A stretch of DNA of 44,505 nt, taken from positions 1 through 44,505 of the IMG/VR virus record IMGVR_UViG_3300036806_000124; one strand, 5' to 3'. Below the pieces are notes generated by a model. The model was not told where the DNA came from. It saw only the letters and a list, made by a program, of their open reading frames with translations, and made no database searches. The position numbers and the translations under genes were made by a program. Below, piece after piece: positions 28,404-37,730 of the stretch. Position 1 is the first letter of the stretch. Each line of letters starts with the position of its first letter. The DNA comes from a virus.

Positions 28404-30040
28404 GGATTAGCCCAACCCGTTCCTGTCCATTTCTTATTGCCGTTCGGCGTGCGGTAGATTTCGCCGACCGTCCGCTGGTTCAACGGCGGCAGTTTGATGC
28501 TTTCGGTTTTCACGGGCTTTGTCTGCAGCATTTCCATCATGTTGCCGCTGATTTCGCCGCCGCCGCCGATACGCTTCATAATCTGACCCATCATCTTCTC
28601 TTGCGGCGTCAAGGTCAGCCCGGCCATCGATTGAGATATGAGTGATTTCGGATCACGGATGTCTAGCGCGTTGGCCGGCACAGTTCCGGCGCGTTGCTGC
28701 TTGAGATATTCTGGAATGAAGTTTTGCAGGAACGTTGCATAGCGTTCGTGCCCGAGGTCCGAGTCGCCAAATATGTTTTTTACAGCCGCCATCGTTCCCT
28801 GATATAGCGGTCCTTTAAGCGGTTGTTCCTCGAGCGCTTTGCTCAAGTTCATAAGTACCGAGGTATCATGCGCGTCGAGTTTTTTATCGGCTGCAGCCTT
28901 TAGAATGTCGACGTCGCTCGTTGGGTTATCTGTCCTGAATAGACCATCGTACAGGGAGGCATGGGTGGCCTTATCGGTGATGATCGTCTCGCGCTTTTCG
29001 CGCTGCTCCGACTGCCCCCAATTTATCATCGCCTTCGCGCGCTCAGTGGCCGCCCCTGGATATTGCTTTTCGATCTCCATAACGTTCTTGAAGAACTGCG
29101 GCTTGATCGTAACCTTGCCGTTCTCATCGAACGACACGCTATCGGTAAAGTTCTTGCTCAGGGAGCTGTGCGCCGAGTCGGCCTGTTCCTGCTTCTGGAA
29201 TTGGACTAATTGCTTTTGCGTCAGAAGGTTCGCCCGCTGCTGAGCCTGCGCATATTTTTCAAACTGCTTGATTTCAGCGCCGTCGATATAGCCAGAGAAC
29301 CTATCTTCATAGGCCCACTTCGGGATTGTTCCGGTCTTGTCGATCGTGCCAATGACGCCAGCCTTGACGATCGACTCCTTCATCTTCTGTGTGAGCTCAA
29401 GCTTGGCCTTGGACGCGGCGGTGCCCTTGATGTTCGGGCTGCTGTCGACCATGCCGCCTACTAGAGCATCCGTGCTGTCGAGCAAATGAGGGACAGACGA
29501 CGGGTCTTGCATCGCTGTATTCGATAGGCTGTTGGCGGTTTGCTTCATGTTGACGGAAACCGCATCTGCCGCCAGAGACGACATATCAGCCGCCGTCTTG
29601 GTGAACATATGATTGCGCAGCGCTTCGATACGCGCTTCGGCAAACTTCTGTCCGCCTTCCGTCAGGAAGCCTTTGCGGTATTGTTCAAGTGCAGGTTCAA
29701 GAACGCCCTCATTGAACTTCTCTGCCACTGTCGGATCGTTCGGGTCGGCCTTCTTTGCCGTGTCGTTCCAGACGTTTGTCAGGTTGTCGTTGAGTTGCGC
29801 GAACGTCGCGGCGCCGTGGCTTATTTCCTTGTGCTCAGCGTATTCAACCGCTACCTGGCCGGCGTCCTTTATGGCGCTGCTAAACCCACGCGCGGCTTCG
29901 TCGCCAACTTCCTTTTTGGCGCCTGCAACTTGATTGTAGAACCGGCCGATGCGGTTTGCCGCCTGGGCTGTCGCTTCAACACCAATCTCTGTCGGCTGCA
30001 GACCAAGAGCCGGGGCTTCGAATTGTTTAATTTGAGGCAT
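28400..30040 (-). CDS. Internal virion protein (T7 gp15-like position)
   Basis: A 546-residue, almost entirely helical protein beginning MPQIKQFEAPALGLQPTEIG, with long Ala/Gln/Glu/Lys-rich helices and a short C-terminal tail (RTVGEIYRTPNGNKKWTGTGW). Length and composition fit the middle internal core protein of podoviruses, which helps DNA cross the periplasm. It overlaps the 1021-residue gene by 4 bases and follows the small core protein at 30049-30564. Confidence 0.75.
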   Translation of the reverse strand: MPQIKQFEAPALGLQPTEIGVEATAQAANRIGRFYNQVAGAKKEVGDEAARGFSSAIKDAGQVAVEYAEHKEISHGAATFAQLNDNLTNVWNDTAKKADPNDPTVAEKFNEGVLEPALEQYRKGFLTEGGQKFAEARIEALRNHMFTKTAADMSSLAADAVSVNMKQTANSLSNTAMQDPSSVPHLLDSTDALVGGMVDSSPNIKGTAASKAKLELTQKMKESIVKAGVIGTIDKTGTIPKWAYEDRFSGYIDGAEIKQFEKYAQAQQRANLLTQKQLVQFQKQEQADSAHSSLSKNFTDSVSFDENGKVTIKPQFFKNVMEIEKQYPGAATERAKAMINWGQSEQREKRETIITDKATHASLYDGLFRTDNPTSDVDILKAAADKKLDAHDTSVLMNLSKALEEQPLKGPLYQGTMAAVKNIFGDSDLGHERYATFLQNFIPEYLKQQRAGTVPANALDIRDPKSLISQSMAGLTLTPQEKMMGQIMKRIGGGGEISGNMMEMLQTKPVKTESIKLPPLNQRTVGEIYRTPNGNKKWTGTGWANP

Positions 30041-30048
30041 CTATCGGC

Positions 30049-30564
30049 CTATACGAATAGAGTTGCGACGGCAGCGGCGCCTTTGATGCCCGCACTTATC
30101 TGACTGTTCTGAATGGCGCTGTTTGCCATTTTATCTTCTTCGGAAGCGGCATAGCGCGCGGCGCCTGCCATGTTCGTATAAGCGGACGCTTGTTCATTAT
30201 AACCGGCCTCAGTGATAAGACCCTGTTGGCCGAGAACCTGTTTTGTCAGCGCCCCTTGCTGTGCGGACGATCGCAACAGGTCAAGGGCGCTACCAGACTG
30301 TTGAAAGCCAGCGCCAGCAATGTCGGCCGTTTCCGTTCCGATCCCGAGGTATTCTTGACGTTGAGCTTGCACTTGTTTGATTTCGGTGGATTGTTCGGTG
30401 AACGCTGAATTTTGTTTTGCGAGGCCAGAGGCCAGATCGAAGTCCTGCGCTTCGACAAGATCGCCGTGAGATTTTAGGCGCAATTGCGCCGCGGTCGCCT
30501 TGCCTTGGAATAGGTCGGAGACGGCGCCACCAATGTCGCTGAATGTTGAGTTGCCGAATGCCAT
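30049..30564 (-). CDS. Internal virion protein (T7 gp14-like position)
   Basis: A 171-residue helical protein starting MAFGNSTFSDIGGAVSDLFQ, with small-residue-rich helices (GAGFQQSGSALDLLRSSAQQGALTKQ region) and a hydrophobic C-terminal end (GIKGAAAVATLFV). This is typical of the small ejection protein that inserts into the outer membrane. It lies between nozzle and gp15-like genes, the expected order, and starts one base after the... nozzle stop codon region. Confidence 0.78.
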   Translation of the reverse strand: MAFGNSTFSDIGGAVSDLFQGKATAAQLRLKSHGDLVEAQDFDLASGLAKQNSAFTEQSTEIKQVQAQRQEYLGIGTETADIAGAGFQQSGSALDLLRSSAQQGALTKQVLGQQGLITEAGYNEQASAYTNMAGAARYAASEEDKMANSAIQNSQISAGIKGAAAVATLFV

Positions 30565-33500
30565 TTATTGATCCTCAGTTCTGAGGAAGCCGCCGATCGC
30601 GGCGACCGTCGCGGGATATGGCCGCGAGATTTGCCAGCAAACCATGCTGTCCATGCCTGGGCTTTTAGAATCGGTCAGCGCTTGGCGCCATAGACCTGAG
30701 AACAATTGCAGCGGCGTATATGCGGTGCCGCCAGGCGTCGTGAAATTCGCATTGTTCATCTTGTCGAAAGAACCGCCAAATTTAATTCCCTGAGTGTTGT
30801 TCAGCATGACCGCAATTAAATCTGTACGCTGGAACTTGCCGAAGCCGGGACCAATGCGCGCACCACTTTCCTGCTGGTTCGCCGCCCGCACAATCTGCCC
30901 TTGTGACGTGTAAGTGAAGCCAGCCAGGCACGGCATAGCCCCGGCGTAGTTAGAAACGAATGCCGACGTGAACAGACCACTCGCCGCGCCGAATGTCACC
31001 ACCACGGCGCCGTTCGATACGGCGTAGTCTCCTAGGTCGAGGCCTCCGGCGACGATGGTCACGTTCGCGCCATTTAGGTGCCATAGGCCGTAGAAGGTGA
31101 CATTGCTTCCCGTCGCCACGTACGCGGACGGAACAACAGCATCATCCAAGAACCAGCCATCAACCAGGGTATCCGTTTCCTCGAACTGATCGACTAGCAA
31201 TTCGACATGCCGGACTAGCGTGTTCGGATCAAACGTAATCATTGCCAAACTGTCGAGCGTGCCGTCGTGGTTCGGACCGACGCAAATGCTGTCGACCAAG
31301 CGACCGGAGCCTAATGTGTGGCGATGCCAGCCGTTGAACGTTGGACCTTGCGAAGTCATCAACGTGTCGCGCTTGTAGGTCATCCCGACAAGCTTCCCGT
31401 TGTTCAAGCGTGCCCACATGATCGGAGTTAGTTCTTGCTGATAGGCAATTTCGGCAATTCCCGAAACTGATAGATGCTTCGCTTTTTCCGAAAGGTTCGG
31501 CGCCGTGAACTTTCCCGAGAAGATATCGGCAAAATATTCGACTAGCTTGCGAGCAAACTTCTGGACAATTACGAGTGTGTGTTCGGCGCGGCGTGGCTCG
31601 ATATTCGCGCAACCGATACGGGTCACGCGATGCGCTTGAATGTTGACCGGCGTCAAAGGGTTATTGAGTGCTGATGCCTGCACCAGCCATTCGCCGGATT
31701 GCGTGCCTACAATGATGCCCTGATGATCGGGCGTCATGTGAAAAATCTTGTTAACCTCTTGGGCGTCGAACGTGTAATCGATCGCGTTCGCGTCCGTTAC
31801 CGTGCCGTCCGGTTTGGTCGGCTCAAAACTGACGCTCTGCAGGATGCCATTCGGATCCAGAGTGATCGGAACACTGCCGTCAATGCGGTTGCCAATTGTT
31901 CCGGATAGCCACAAGCGACCTTCATGGTAGGTGCCACATGACGGCCAGCCGGTCACGGAGTTGAGCAGCCCCATGCGCCATGTCCGAATAGCCGATGTCG
32001 ATGGTAGCGCTTGTCCGAATATGTCGCATGTCACGCCAGCCGTTCCGCCGCTGCCTGGCGCGATAAATTGCACCTGAGCAGCGGTCGCCGTCGTCTGGAA
32101 GGGCGTGTTTAGATTGCCCTGCATCAGTACGTTAATATCGAACCACACGTAGCGATAGGTATTGATCTGATCGTTAGACACGATCGTAACGGTATTGACA
32201 CCGAGCACGGTTGTCGCCGATGCGCCAGGCGAACCGATAATGTCCTGAGCATCTTTGCGTTCGGTATAGACTCCGAGTGCCGTGCCGTCTGAGGGAGTTG
32301 CCGGCGCACTGCTATTCTTGCCGCGCAGCGTGACCGTCAATACTGTGCTGCACCCAGGCGGCACTTGCGGCAATGGGCTGTTGCCGAGCGCTATACCGAA
32401 ATCGGTGGATGGCACAAGCGATGCTGACGCAATCAACCGTGGCGTGCCGCCGAAGTCTTTTCCGACATATCCCTCAATGGTCGATTGAAAGGCGGGACTG
32501 ACAACCGAGATGATCGTAGCGGACTGTGCGTTTGGTTTTGTCAGATTGCCGTCGAATGCGGCCGCCAAGCCACCATTGGTAGTCATGTTTCCTATGTTTG
32601 ATGATCCGGCCGGATTGGCTGGAATGATGTTCAGGAGGCCGGTGATCTTGCCCCACGTCCATACAGATGCGGTTGCATTGATCGCCCACTTGGTAATGTC
32701 CGTGCCTGGCAATGTGCCAATGGTCGCGCCAAGCGCCGTATAATAGGCGCCGTTATACGTGACCGCATTGCCAGCGACGTAGTTGGTGGCCGCTGACCAT
32801 AGCGGCGGTTCGGACAACAACCGAATGTGCCGCCCGATATCCGTTGGCTGGAATCCGTTGGGACCAACCGCCTCAGTCGGCGAAGCGACCCGCCACTGCG
32901 TCGGACTAGAAGCCGGCGTGTTGTTGATATTTAAGTCAACAAGCGATCGGTAGCCGATGCCAGCCGATGTCACCATATCGCCGATCGTATAGACGGTCGT
33001 CGCCGAGTATGCGGGCAATGTCAGCGTCAGGTTGATCGAGCCACTGATGGCCGAAGGCGTGAGCTGCGCCCCGCCCGTCACAGGGTCCAGATACGGACCG
33101 TCCTTGAACAAGGCCGGGACTAACTGAAATTCGGCAAAGTTGATGTTCGTCGGCTCCTTGGTCACAGAAAGCAACTGTGGTGCCACCAAGGGATGCAGAA
33201 GCACGGCGTTGACCTCTGCTTGCACGATGCGAAGTGCGGTCCATGTCGTACCGCCGTAGGTCGTAGCTATTTCCAATACCCGCGTCACATTGCCAGATAC
33301 AAAGCTTCCGAGCGTCGAGCCATCGATGTTTGTCCCTGTGATTGCATCGGCAATCGTAAACTTCGTGGACGACGTAACCGTGATGACAAACTGCCGGTTA
33401 TGCAAAAGCGGATTGTTGACACCAAGCGAGTTGAACATGACCGTATTGCCGGTCGACCATCCATGCGTTCCGGTAGTCACTTCGGCGGGATTTGCTGCGG

Positions 33501-33822
33501 AAATGGCCGTCACGGCCTGCGCATCATTGGTAGGCACAAGCGTCGGCCCGTTAAAGAACCGAAGCATGTTATCGGTGAACTCCATGTTGTATGGAGCATC
33601 TTCTTGAAACGTAAATGCGATCAGCCGGCCAACTTTGGCTCCGCGAGTAGTTGCGCAGAAGCGCGAACCAGATCGGCGTATCCATGCGCCGGGTTCGATC
33701 GGGTAGCCATTCAGGCAGGCGTTCATCGCCGTCTTATATTTAGGCTCCGCAATGGCGCCTTGAGCGGTCTGCGACCACTCACCGCCTAAGAAGCTGCTAA
33801 CGACGAAATTGGCGTCGGCCAT
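30565..33822 (-). CDS. Tail nozzle protein (T7 gp12-like) with inserted carbohydrate-binding-like modules
   Basis: A 1085-residue protein. The N-terminal SSFLGGEWSQTAQG, then ACLNGYPIEPGAWIRRSGSRFC and LIAFTFQEDAPYNMEF match tail tubular protein B/nozzle proteins. It is longer than T7 gp12 (794). Two extra modules near residues 270-310 and 342-385 have the pattern YSATTVYTIGDMVTSAG and WSAATNYVAGNAVTYNG, resembling ChtBD3-type carbohydrate-binding domains. A late GGFLRTEDQ end closes the protein. It forms the distal tail tube and may also touch host glycans. The neighbours are gp14-like and gp11-like genes. Confidence 0.85.
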   Translation of the reverse strand: MADANFVVSSFLGGEWSQTAQGAIAEPKYKTAMNACLNGYPIEPGAWIRRSGSRFCATTRGAKVGRLIAFTFQEDAPYNMEFTDNMLRFFNGPTLVPTNDAQAVTAISAANPAEVTTGTHGWSTGNTVMFNSLGVNNPLLHNRQFVITVTSSTKFTIADAITGTNIDGSTLGSFVSGNVTRVLEIATTYGGTTWTALRIVQAEVNAVLLHPLVAPQLLSVTKEPTNINFAEFQLVPALFKDGPYLDPVTGGAQLTPSAISGSINLTLTLPAYSATTVYTIGDMVTSAGIGYRSLVDLNINNTPASSPTQWRVASPTEAVGPNGFQPTDIGRHIRLLSEPPLWSAATNYVAGNAVTYNGAYYTALGATIGTLPGTDITKWAINATASVWTWGKITGLLNIIPANPAGSSNIGNMTTNGGLAAAFDGNLTKPNAQSATIISVVSPAFQSTIEGYVGKDFGGTPRLIASASLVPSTDFGIALGNSPLPQVPPGCSTVLTVTLRGKNSSAPATPSDGTALGVYTERKDAQDIIGSPGASATTVLGVNTVTIVSNDQINTYRYVWFDINVLMQGNLNTPFQTTATAAQVQFIAPGSGGTAGVTCDIFGQALPSTSAIRTWRMGLLNSVTGWPSCGTYHEGRLWLSGTIGNRIDGSVPITLDPNGILQSVSFEPTKPDGTVTDANAIDYTFDAQEVNKIFHMTPDHQGIIVGTQSGEWLVQASALNNPLTPVNIQAHRVTRIGCANIEPRRAEHTLVIVQKFARKLVEYFADIFSGKFTAPNLSEKAKHLSVSGIAEIAYQQELTPIMWARLNNGKLVGMTYKRDTLMTSQGPTFNGWHRHTLGSGRLVDSICVGPNHDGTLDSLAMITFDPNTLVRHVELLVDQFEETDTLVDGWFLDDAVVPSAYVATGSNVTFYGLWHLNGANVTIVAGGLDLGDYAVSNGAVVVTFGAASGLFTSAFVSNYAGAMPCLAGFTYTSQGQIVRAANQQESGARIGPGFGKFQRTDLIAVMLNNTQGIKFGGSFDKMNNANFTTPGGTAYTPLQLFSGLWRQALTDSKSPGMDSMVCWQISRPYPATVAAIGGFLRTEDQ

Positions 33823-33823
33823 G

Positions 33824-35098
33824 TCAGGCCCTACATTCTATGTAGTCGTCCAATGGCGGTTCTGTTGCGCCTTCCTCGATCGCGTTGACGAGTCGCGCTT
33901 CGCCCATGAACCTGTTGTATTCAGAAGCACAGGTTTGGATTAGTTGGTTCGATTGTGTGAGCGGCTGACACGTCGCGACGGCAAGCCGGCAGGCAAGCCC
34001 TTCGCAAAACATATCGTCCATATCTGACACCTTGGTGATGTCAGCGACAAACCGAAGGATGATCGGACCGCCATCTGATGTAACAATGAAACTGCTGTCC
34101 AATTTCCAGTCGTTGTACGGCAATCCACCAGGCGCTCCGAGCGATGATGTAGAACCAGCCTTTGGGTCCGCCGGCGCCTCGCGCAAAAATCCGGCTGGCA
34201 ACCAGAATACATTTCGCGTTGCGCTCTGAGAGAATGGCCCCGAACCGACAGGATAAAGGAAATGCGGGTTCTGGATCGTCGCTGCAACAGGCCGCCATTT
34301 GGTCGAACTGGTGATAATCGTCGGTGTGCGCGACCAACCGTTGGCGACGTGCGTGTTTGTCCAATGCACACCGGCATCTGTCGTCGGATCATGGCCGATG
34401 TTGCCGTTCCCGACAGACGAATAGATGAAATTGTCGGAGGCCGTAACGGTCTGCGCAATGCTGTAAGTTGCCCCAATGTCAAAGGCAGCGGGACCATCGG
34501 CCGGCGTGATGCCTTTGTTGAATGGGATCAGGCTTCGCCAATTCGACCCAGCCGACGTTACAACGTCATTCGTTTGGTAGGTGGCCGTTGGATCATAGGC
34601 GGTGCCTACCTTTGGATCATCGCTGTTGGCATTTTGTAGCGACATATAAACCTGATAACTGCCGGGGTCCGCGCCAGCCTCATAGACGAGCTCGCCAGAG
34701 GAATACGTCGTCGTGCTGTCAAAGATCGAAACAGTCAGCGGGCCGAAATACATATCCCATACGTCGGTGTCGCCAGGATTGTTGTTGATGTTATTTGGCG
34801 TGTTCGAAATCCAGTAAACGCCGTTCGCGTCCCTGACGATCGCCCCTGACAAATAGAGCGTGGCCGCGTTATAGAGCGCGGGAACGATGAGCATTGTCGT
34901 CGTATCGATTGCGCGGATAACTGCCGTCTTGACAGAAAATCTCCAGACATTGCGGCGCAATTCTGCGCGACGAACCTTGTCGTATGCAAACGACATTTCA
35001 TTGTTCGCTTTGCTGTCCTCAGTCGGCGTGGCAATCTTGTCGACCCCAAGATGCTGCAGACCGCGATTGGCAACGTCGAGGCTGTCGATGAAACCCAT
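33824..35098 (-). CDS. Tail adaptor (T7 gp11-like, tail tubular protein A) with inserted modules
   Basis: A 424-residue protein, about twice the size of T7 gp11 (196). The N-terminus (DVANRGLQHLGVDKIATP, VRRAELRRNVWRFSVK) and C-terminus (FCEGLACRLAVATCQPLTQS, YNRFMGEARLVNAIEE) are the usual adaptor core that joins portal to nozzle. Between residues ~70 and ~250 lie about four repeated modules of the pattern Y-(D/N)-x-x-(T/A)-x-Y-x-x-G/N-x-x-V, like the ChtBD3-type inserts in the nozzle. One base separates it from the nozzle gene. Confidence 0.85.
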   Translation of the reverse strand: MGFIDSLDVANRGLQHLGVDKIATPTEDSKANNEMSFAYDKVRRAELRRNVWRFSVKTAVIRAIDTTTMLIVPALYNAATLYLSGAIVRDANGVYWISNTPNNINNNPGDTDVWDMYFGPLTVSIFDSTTTYSSGELVYEAGADPGSYQVYMSLQNANSDDPKVGTAYDPTATYQTNDVVTSAGSNWRSLIPFNKGITPADGPAAFDIGATYSIAQTVTASDNFIYSSVGNGNIGHDPTTDAGVHWTNTHVANGWSRTPTIITSSTKWRPVAATIQNPHFLYPVGSGPFSQSATRNVFWLPAGFLREAPADPKAGSTSSLGAPGGLPYNDWKLDSSFIVTSDGGPIILRFVADITKVSDMDDMFCEGLACRLAVATCQPLTQSNQLIQTCASEYNRFMGEARLVNAIEEGATEPPLDDYIECRA

Positions 35099-35101
35099 TG
35101 G

Positions 35102-35500
35102 CTATTTCTCGCGCGTGTTGTGCAGAGACGGTGCGCTGCTTCGCACCTTGCGAAGCACGGCTTTGACATGATGGGATGCAAGCGATGGGCTTGATGATCT
35201 GACCTTGCGCAATGGCTGCGTCGTGATTGTCACCAATCGAGACAATTGCTTGACGAGCGCTGGAACTGGCAGTGTAAGTGCGAATATGGCAGTGGAAGCG
35301 CTGAGAATGTAGTTCTGCGTGTTCGTTCGGATAACGGTCAGGACAAACGGAACCATCGTGACCTTGCGCGCAACAGCCTTTGTCACCGTTCTCACCGTCA
35401 GCGCGAATATGGCTGCGTCGGCTGACAAGATATAGCTAGTCGGTACGGTGAACTTGACCTGACCGACCGCAAGCTTTCCGACCGCATTAAACCCCGGCAT
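35102..35500 (-). CDS. Repeat-containing small tail-region protein
   Basis: A 132-residue protein with two internal duplications: YILSADAAIFALTV against YILSASTAIFALTL, and RKVRSSSPSLASH against RKVRSSAPSLHNT. The strands look amyloid- or beta-prism-like, but no family is recognised. It lies between the adaptor and the tail fibre genes, sharing 14 bases with the preceding gene. It may be a small tail appendage or decoration protein. Confidence 0.6.
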   Translation of the reverse strand: MPGFNAVGKLAVGQVKFTVPTSYILSADAAIFALTVRTVTKAVARKVTMVPFVLTVIRTNTQNYILSASTAIFALTLPVPALVKQLSRLVTITTQPLRKVRSSSPSLASHHVKAVLRKVRSSAPSLHNTREK

Positions 35501-35696
35501 CGTCTTTGCCCCGCCCTATGTCGTTCAGCGCGATCTTTGCGGCCTCCGCGTTATTATTATTTGCGAGCGCCTTATATCCGTTACGATGCAGATAACCGAT
35601 GGTCTTGGCCATTCCGCCGTAATTGACTTCACCATTCTGCGCTCCGGTCGCAAGTGCCCGAAGTTTTTCAATATGAGTTGCGCGCCGCTTTTCCAT
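35487..35696 (-). CDS. Small helical protein after tail fibre (69 aa)
   Basis: A 69-residue protein beginning MEKRRATHIEKLRALATGA, with GYLHRNGYKALANNNNAEAAK and a charged end. The ATG at 35696 overlaps the TGA of the fibre gene, and its 3' end overlaps the next gene by 14 bases. The longer open frame upstream is a shadow of the fibre gene. It could be a fibre chaperone from its position; no family is recognised. Confidence 0.68.
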   Translation of the reverse strand: MEKRRATHIEKLRALATGAQNGEVNYGGMAKTIGYLHRNGYKALANNNNAEAAKIALNDIGRGKDDAGV

Positions 35697-37096
35697 CAGA
35701 CGTAGAATCCTTGTGATGACGTTGCGCCTGTGCCCACAGAATTGCCTGGATAGAAATTCGCGCCACCAGAGCCACCAGTGAACACGATGCCCATTGATCC
35801 GACGTTGTAACGCGGACCTGTCGGAGAGCCGGCCAACGCAATAGTAAATCCGGTGCCCTCTATCATTCCCCCAAGGTCGCCTTGCACAAATGCCGTTGTC
35901 CATGCCGGACTGCCGGAAATTGTTAGGCCGGGAGAGCCGCCGAGATAGATAATCCCGTGATCTTCCGAAACCGCGAAGATATTGATTGTATGGCCACCTA
36001 TTATCGTCCAATTGCCGCCCTGATAAACAATTGAACTGGTTGGGCCTGCAACGTCGAGTGCTGAGTTGCTACGAATATCAAACCAAATATCCTTGAACCA
36101 AATTTGTCCTTCGGCAACTAGCAGAGCTCCACCGCCAACGCCGGTATTAAGAAGCTGCATGTTGGAAACTTGAACGCGGGCGCCGTTGAAGCATTCGACA
36201 AAATACGCACCGTTAGTTGAGGTCGAAAGAATTGTCGAGCTAGTTCCCTGACCGTGAATGTCGAATTGATTGGCAGACGTTTGTCCGACTAGCGGACCGG
36301 TCGGCGAATATGCCGTCGTGCGAGTGATCGTAGCGGCAGGCAATGAGCAAGTGACGACCTGCCCGTTCAGATCCCATTCCGTTTGCACCTGCCCATAGGC
36401 AAAATCGACAGTCGCGTAAGCGGCCGCACCACTAGCCATGCCATCAACAGTTGTAGCGCTATCAGCGCCACTGCTTGGATCGACAAATATTGTGACGGCG
36501 CTTGGAAGCTTCCAGCGATTTGGCTTGTCGTACAACCAAGCACTATTCTGATTGAATATGCGGGCAGTCTGTCCTGGCCAAAGGCGGAATGACGTTAGGC
36601 CATTCAATGAGATCAGTTTTGCTCGAGCTGTGTCCTCATTGACAACGGTAATCACAAAGTTTGCATCATATCCTGACGCAGCATTCCCGGTCAGCGTGAA
36701 ATAGGCTGACCCACCAAGCGCGATCGTCACGCCTTTGTCCGCATTGACGAACGTATAATTCGCCGTCTTGGCGAGCCTGACGTTGGTCAACACGCCAATG
36801 TCGGCGGCGAGCTCTACCAAGGCCACCTGGGGCGCAGCGGTGAAATTGACCTTTGATCCGGTCGACGATGCGATAACCGTCGTGCGGGCGAGCGTTGCTG
36901 ATCCTGACGTATAGAGGCCGGTCCCGATTTCCCATTCGGTGCCAGCCGTGTTCTCAGCCCGGTAGCTATATTTTTGCTGGTCAACGGCGCCCGCGCTCGA
37001 TGGCGTCTGGTAGCCGGTGACGGCCGCTGAGACGACGAAATCGACCGTGCCGTTTGATGCTGCTGTGAACCGGCAGACGTTGACGAAGGCCGACAT
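35696..37096 (-). CDS. Tail fibre / receptor-binding protein with beta-helix
   Basis: A 466-residue protein. The N-terminal ~120 residues (VDFVVSAAVTGYQTP, YRAENTAGTEWEIGTGLYT) resemble the virion-attachment part of phage fibres. The rest is rich in short repeated strands with small residues (SNMQLLNTGVGGGALLVAEGQIWF, read as SNMQLLNTGVGGG and ALLVAEGQIWF), the look of a right-handed beta-helix, ending in a Gly-rich C-terminus. GGAGA seven bases before ATG 37096 supports that start; a GTG immediately before it is also in frame. It is probably the host-recognition protein, with or without polysaccharide cleavage. Confidence 0.78.
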   Translation of the reverse strand: MSAFVNVCRFTAASNGTVDFVVSAAVTGYQTPSSAGAVDQQKYSYRAENTAGTEWEIGTGLYTSGSATLARTTVIASSTGSKVNFTAAPQVALVELAADIGVLTNVRLAKTANYTFVNADKGVTIALGGSAYFTLTGNAASGYDANFVITVVNEDTARAKLISLNGLTSFRLWPGQTARIFNQNSAWLYDKPNRWKLPSAVTIFVDPSSGADSATTVDGMASGAAAYATVDFAYGQVQTEWDLNGQVVTCSLPAATITRTTAYSPTGPLVGQTSANQFDIHGQGTSSTILSTSTNGAYFVECFNGARVQVSNMQLLNTGVGGGALLVAEGQIWFKDIWFDIRSNSALDVAGPTSSIVYQGGNWTIIGGHTINIFAVSEDHGIIYLGGSPGLTISGSPAWTTAFVQGDLGGMIEGTGFTIALAGSPTGPRYNVGSMGIVFTGGSGGANFYPGNSVGTGATSSQGFYV

Positions 37097-37108
37097 CACA
37101 TAGTCTCC

Positions 37109-37531
37109 CTATGTGATTTGGGCTACGCCGTTTACGGAATCGAATGAAACAGTGAACGTGTCGCCGTTGGTCAGCGATTGCGACGAACCGTAGTCCCATG
37201 CAAAGCACAGTGGCTTGACAGGGCTGGCCTGGCTAAAATTGTAGAAAACAGCGTACCTGAATGGACCCACCCCGCCAGAGGCGGTCGTGGTCACGTTGTT
37301 AAACTTTACCGTGTAGGTGCCAGAGGTCTGTGTCGAGGAAACGAGCGTTGCCGTGCCGCCACCAGCGCTGTAGCCATTGCCGGCCGCTATTTCGGTAATG
37401 TCTGCAAAGACCGCATTGGTCGCAACCGGCGCGACGTTGCTCAGGGCGACCTTGAAGGTGTCCGCGCTGAAATCGTGCTTCTTTTGGGCCAGATCGAGGA
37501 CAAAGACGTTGAATTTGATGGCCGTTGCCAT
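37109..37531 (-). CDS. Conserved tail-associated protein (140 aa)
   Basis: A 140-residue beta-rich protein starting MATAIKFNVFVLDLAQKKHD, with FKVALSNVAP, IAAGNGYSAGGG and YAVFYNF motifs known from small proteins encoded beside fibre genes in many phages. It may bind the tail or help the fibre fold; no function is proven. It is encoded 12 bases upstream of the fibre gene. Confidence 0.78.
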   Translation of the reverse strand: MATAIKFNVFVLDLAQKKHDFSADTFKVALSNVAPVATNAVFADITEIAAGNGYSAGGGTATLVSSTQTSGTYTVKFNNVTTTASGGVGPFRYAVFYNFSQASPVKPLCFAWDYGSSQSLTNGDTFTVSFDSVNGVAQIT

Positions 37532-37642
37532 CTAGCGGCCCCCTATATTGACTTTGGAGCCGAACCGCGCCGTGTCTGCCCTGAGCACAAAATGCCGCGG
37601 CCGGCGCCGAAAAAGCGAAAGGAATGCGCGGATTAGACCCAT
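37532..37642 (-). CDS. Tiny basic tail-region protein (36 aa)
   Basis: Read between the element at 37674-37687 and the 140-residue gene: ATG 37642, TAG at 37532, directly before the next ATG. The product begins MGLIRAFLSLFRRRPRHFVL and ends FGSKVNIGGR. Very short Arg-rich proteins at this spot are familiar in phages of alphaproteobacteria. The tight spacing is the main support. Confidence 0.5.
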   Translation of the reverse strand: MGLIRAFLSLFRRRPRHFVLRADTARFGSKVNIGGR

Positions 37643-37673
37643 ACTGCGAGCAATGCCGCAGGCTGCGGATCGC

Positions 37674-37687
37674 AGCAACGCACTCAG
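37674..37687 (-). repeat. Late-region element CTGAGTGCGTTGCT, copy 3
   Basis: An exact copy on the minus strand in the gap between the divergent FkbM gene and the fibre block, 32 bases before the ATG at 37642. A 13-bp palindrome (CCGCAG-G-CTGCGG, 37656-37668) lies between them. Confidence 0.65.
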
Positions 37688-37730
37688 CCCACCCTTGAAC
37701 AGCCGCAAGGCACCGCGCTAGGATTCGGCT

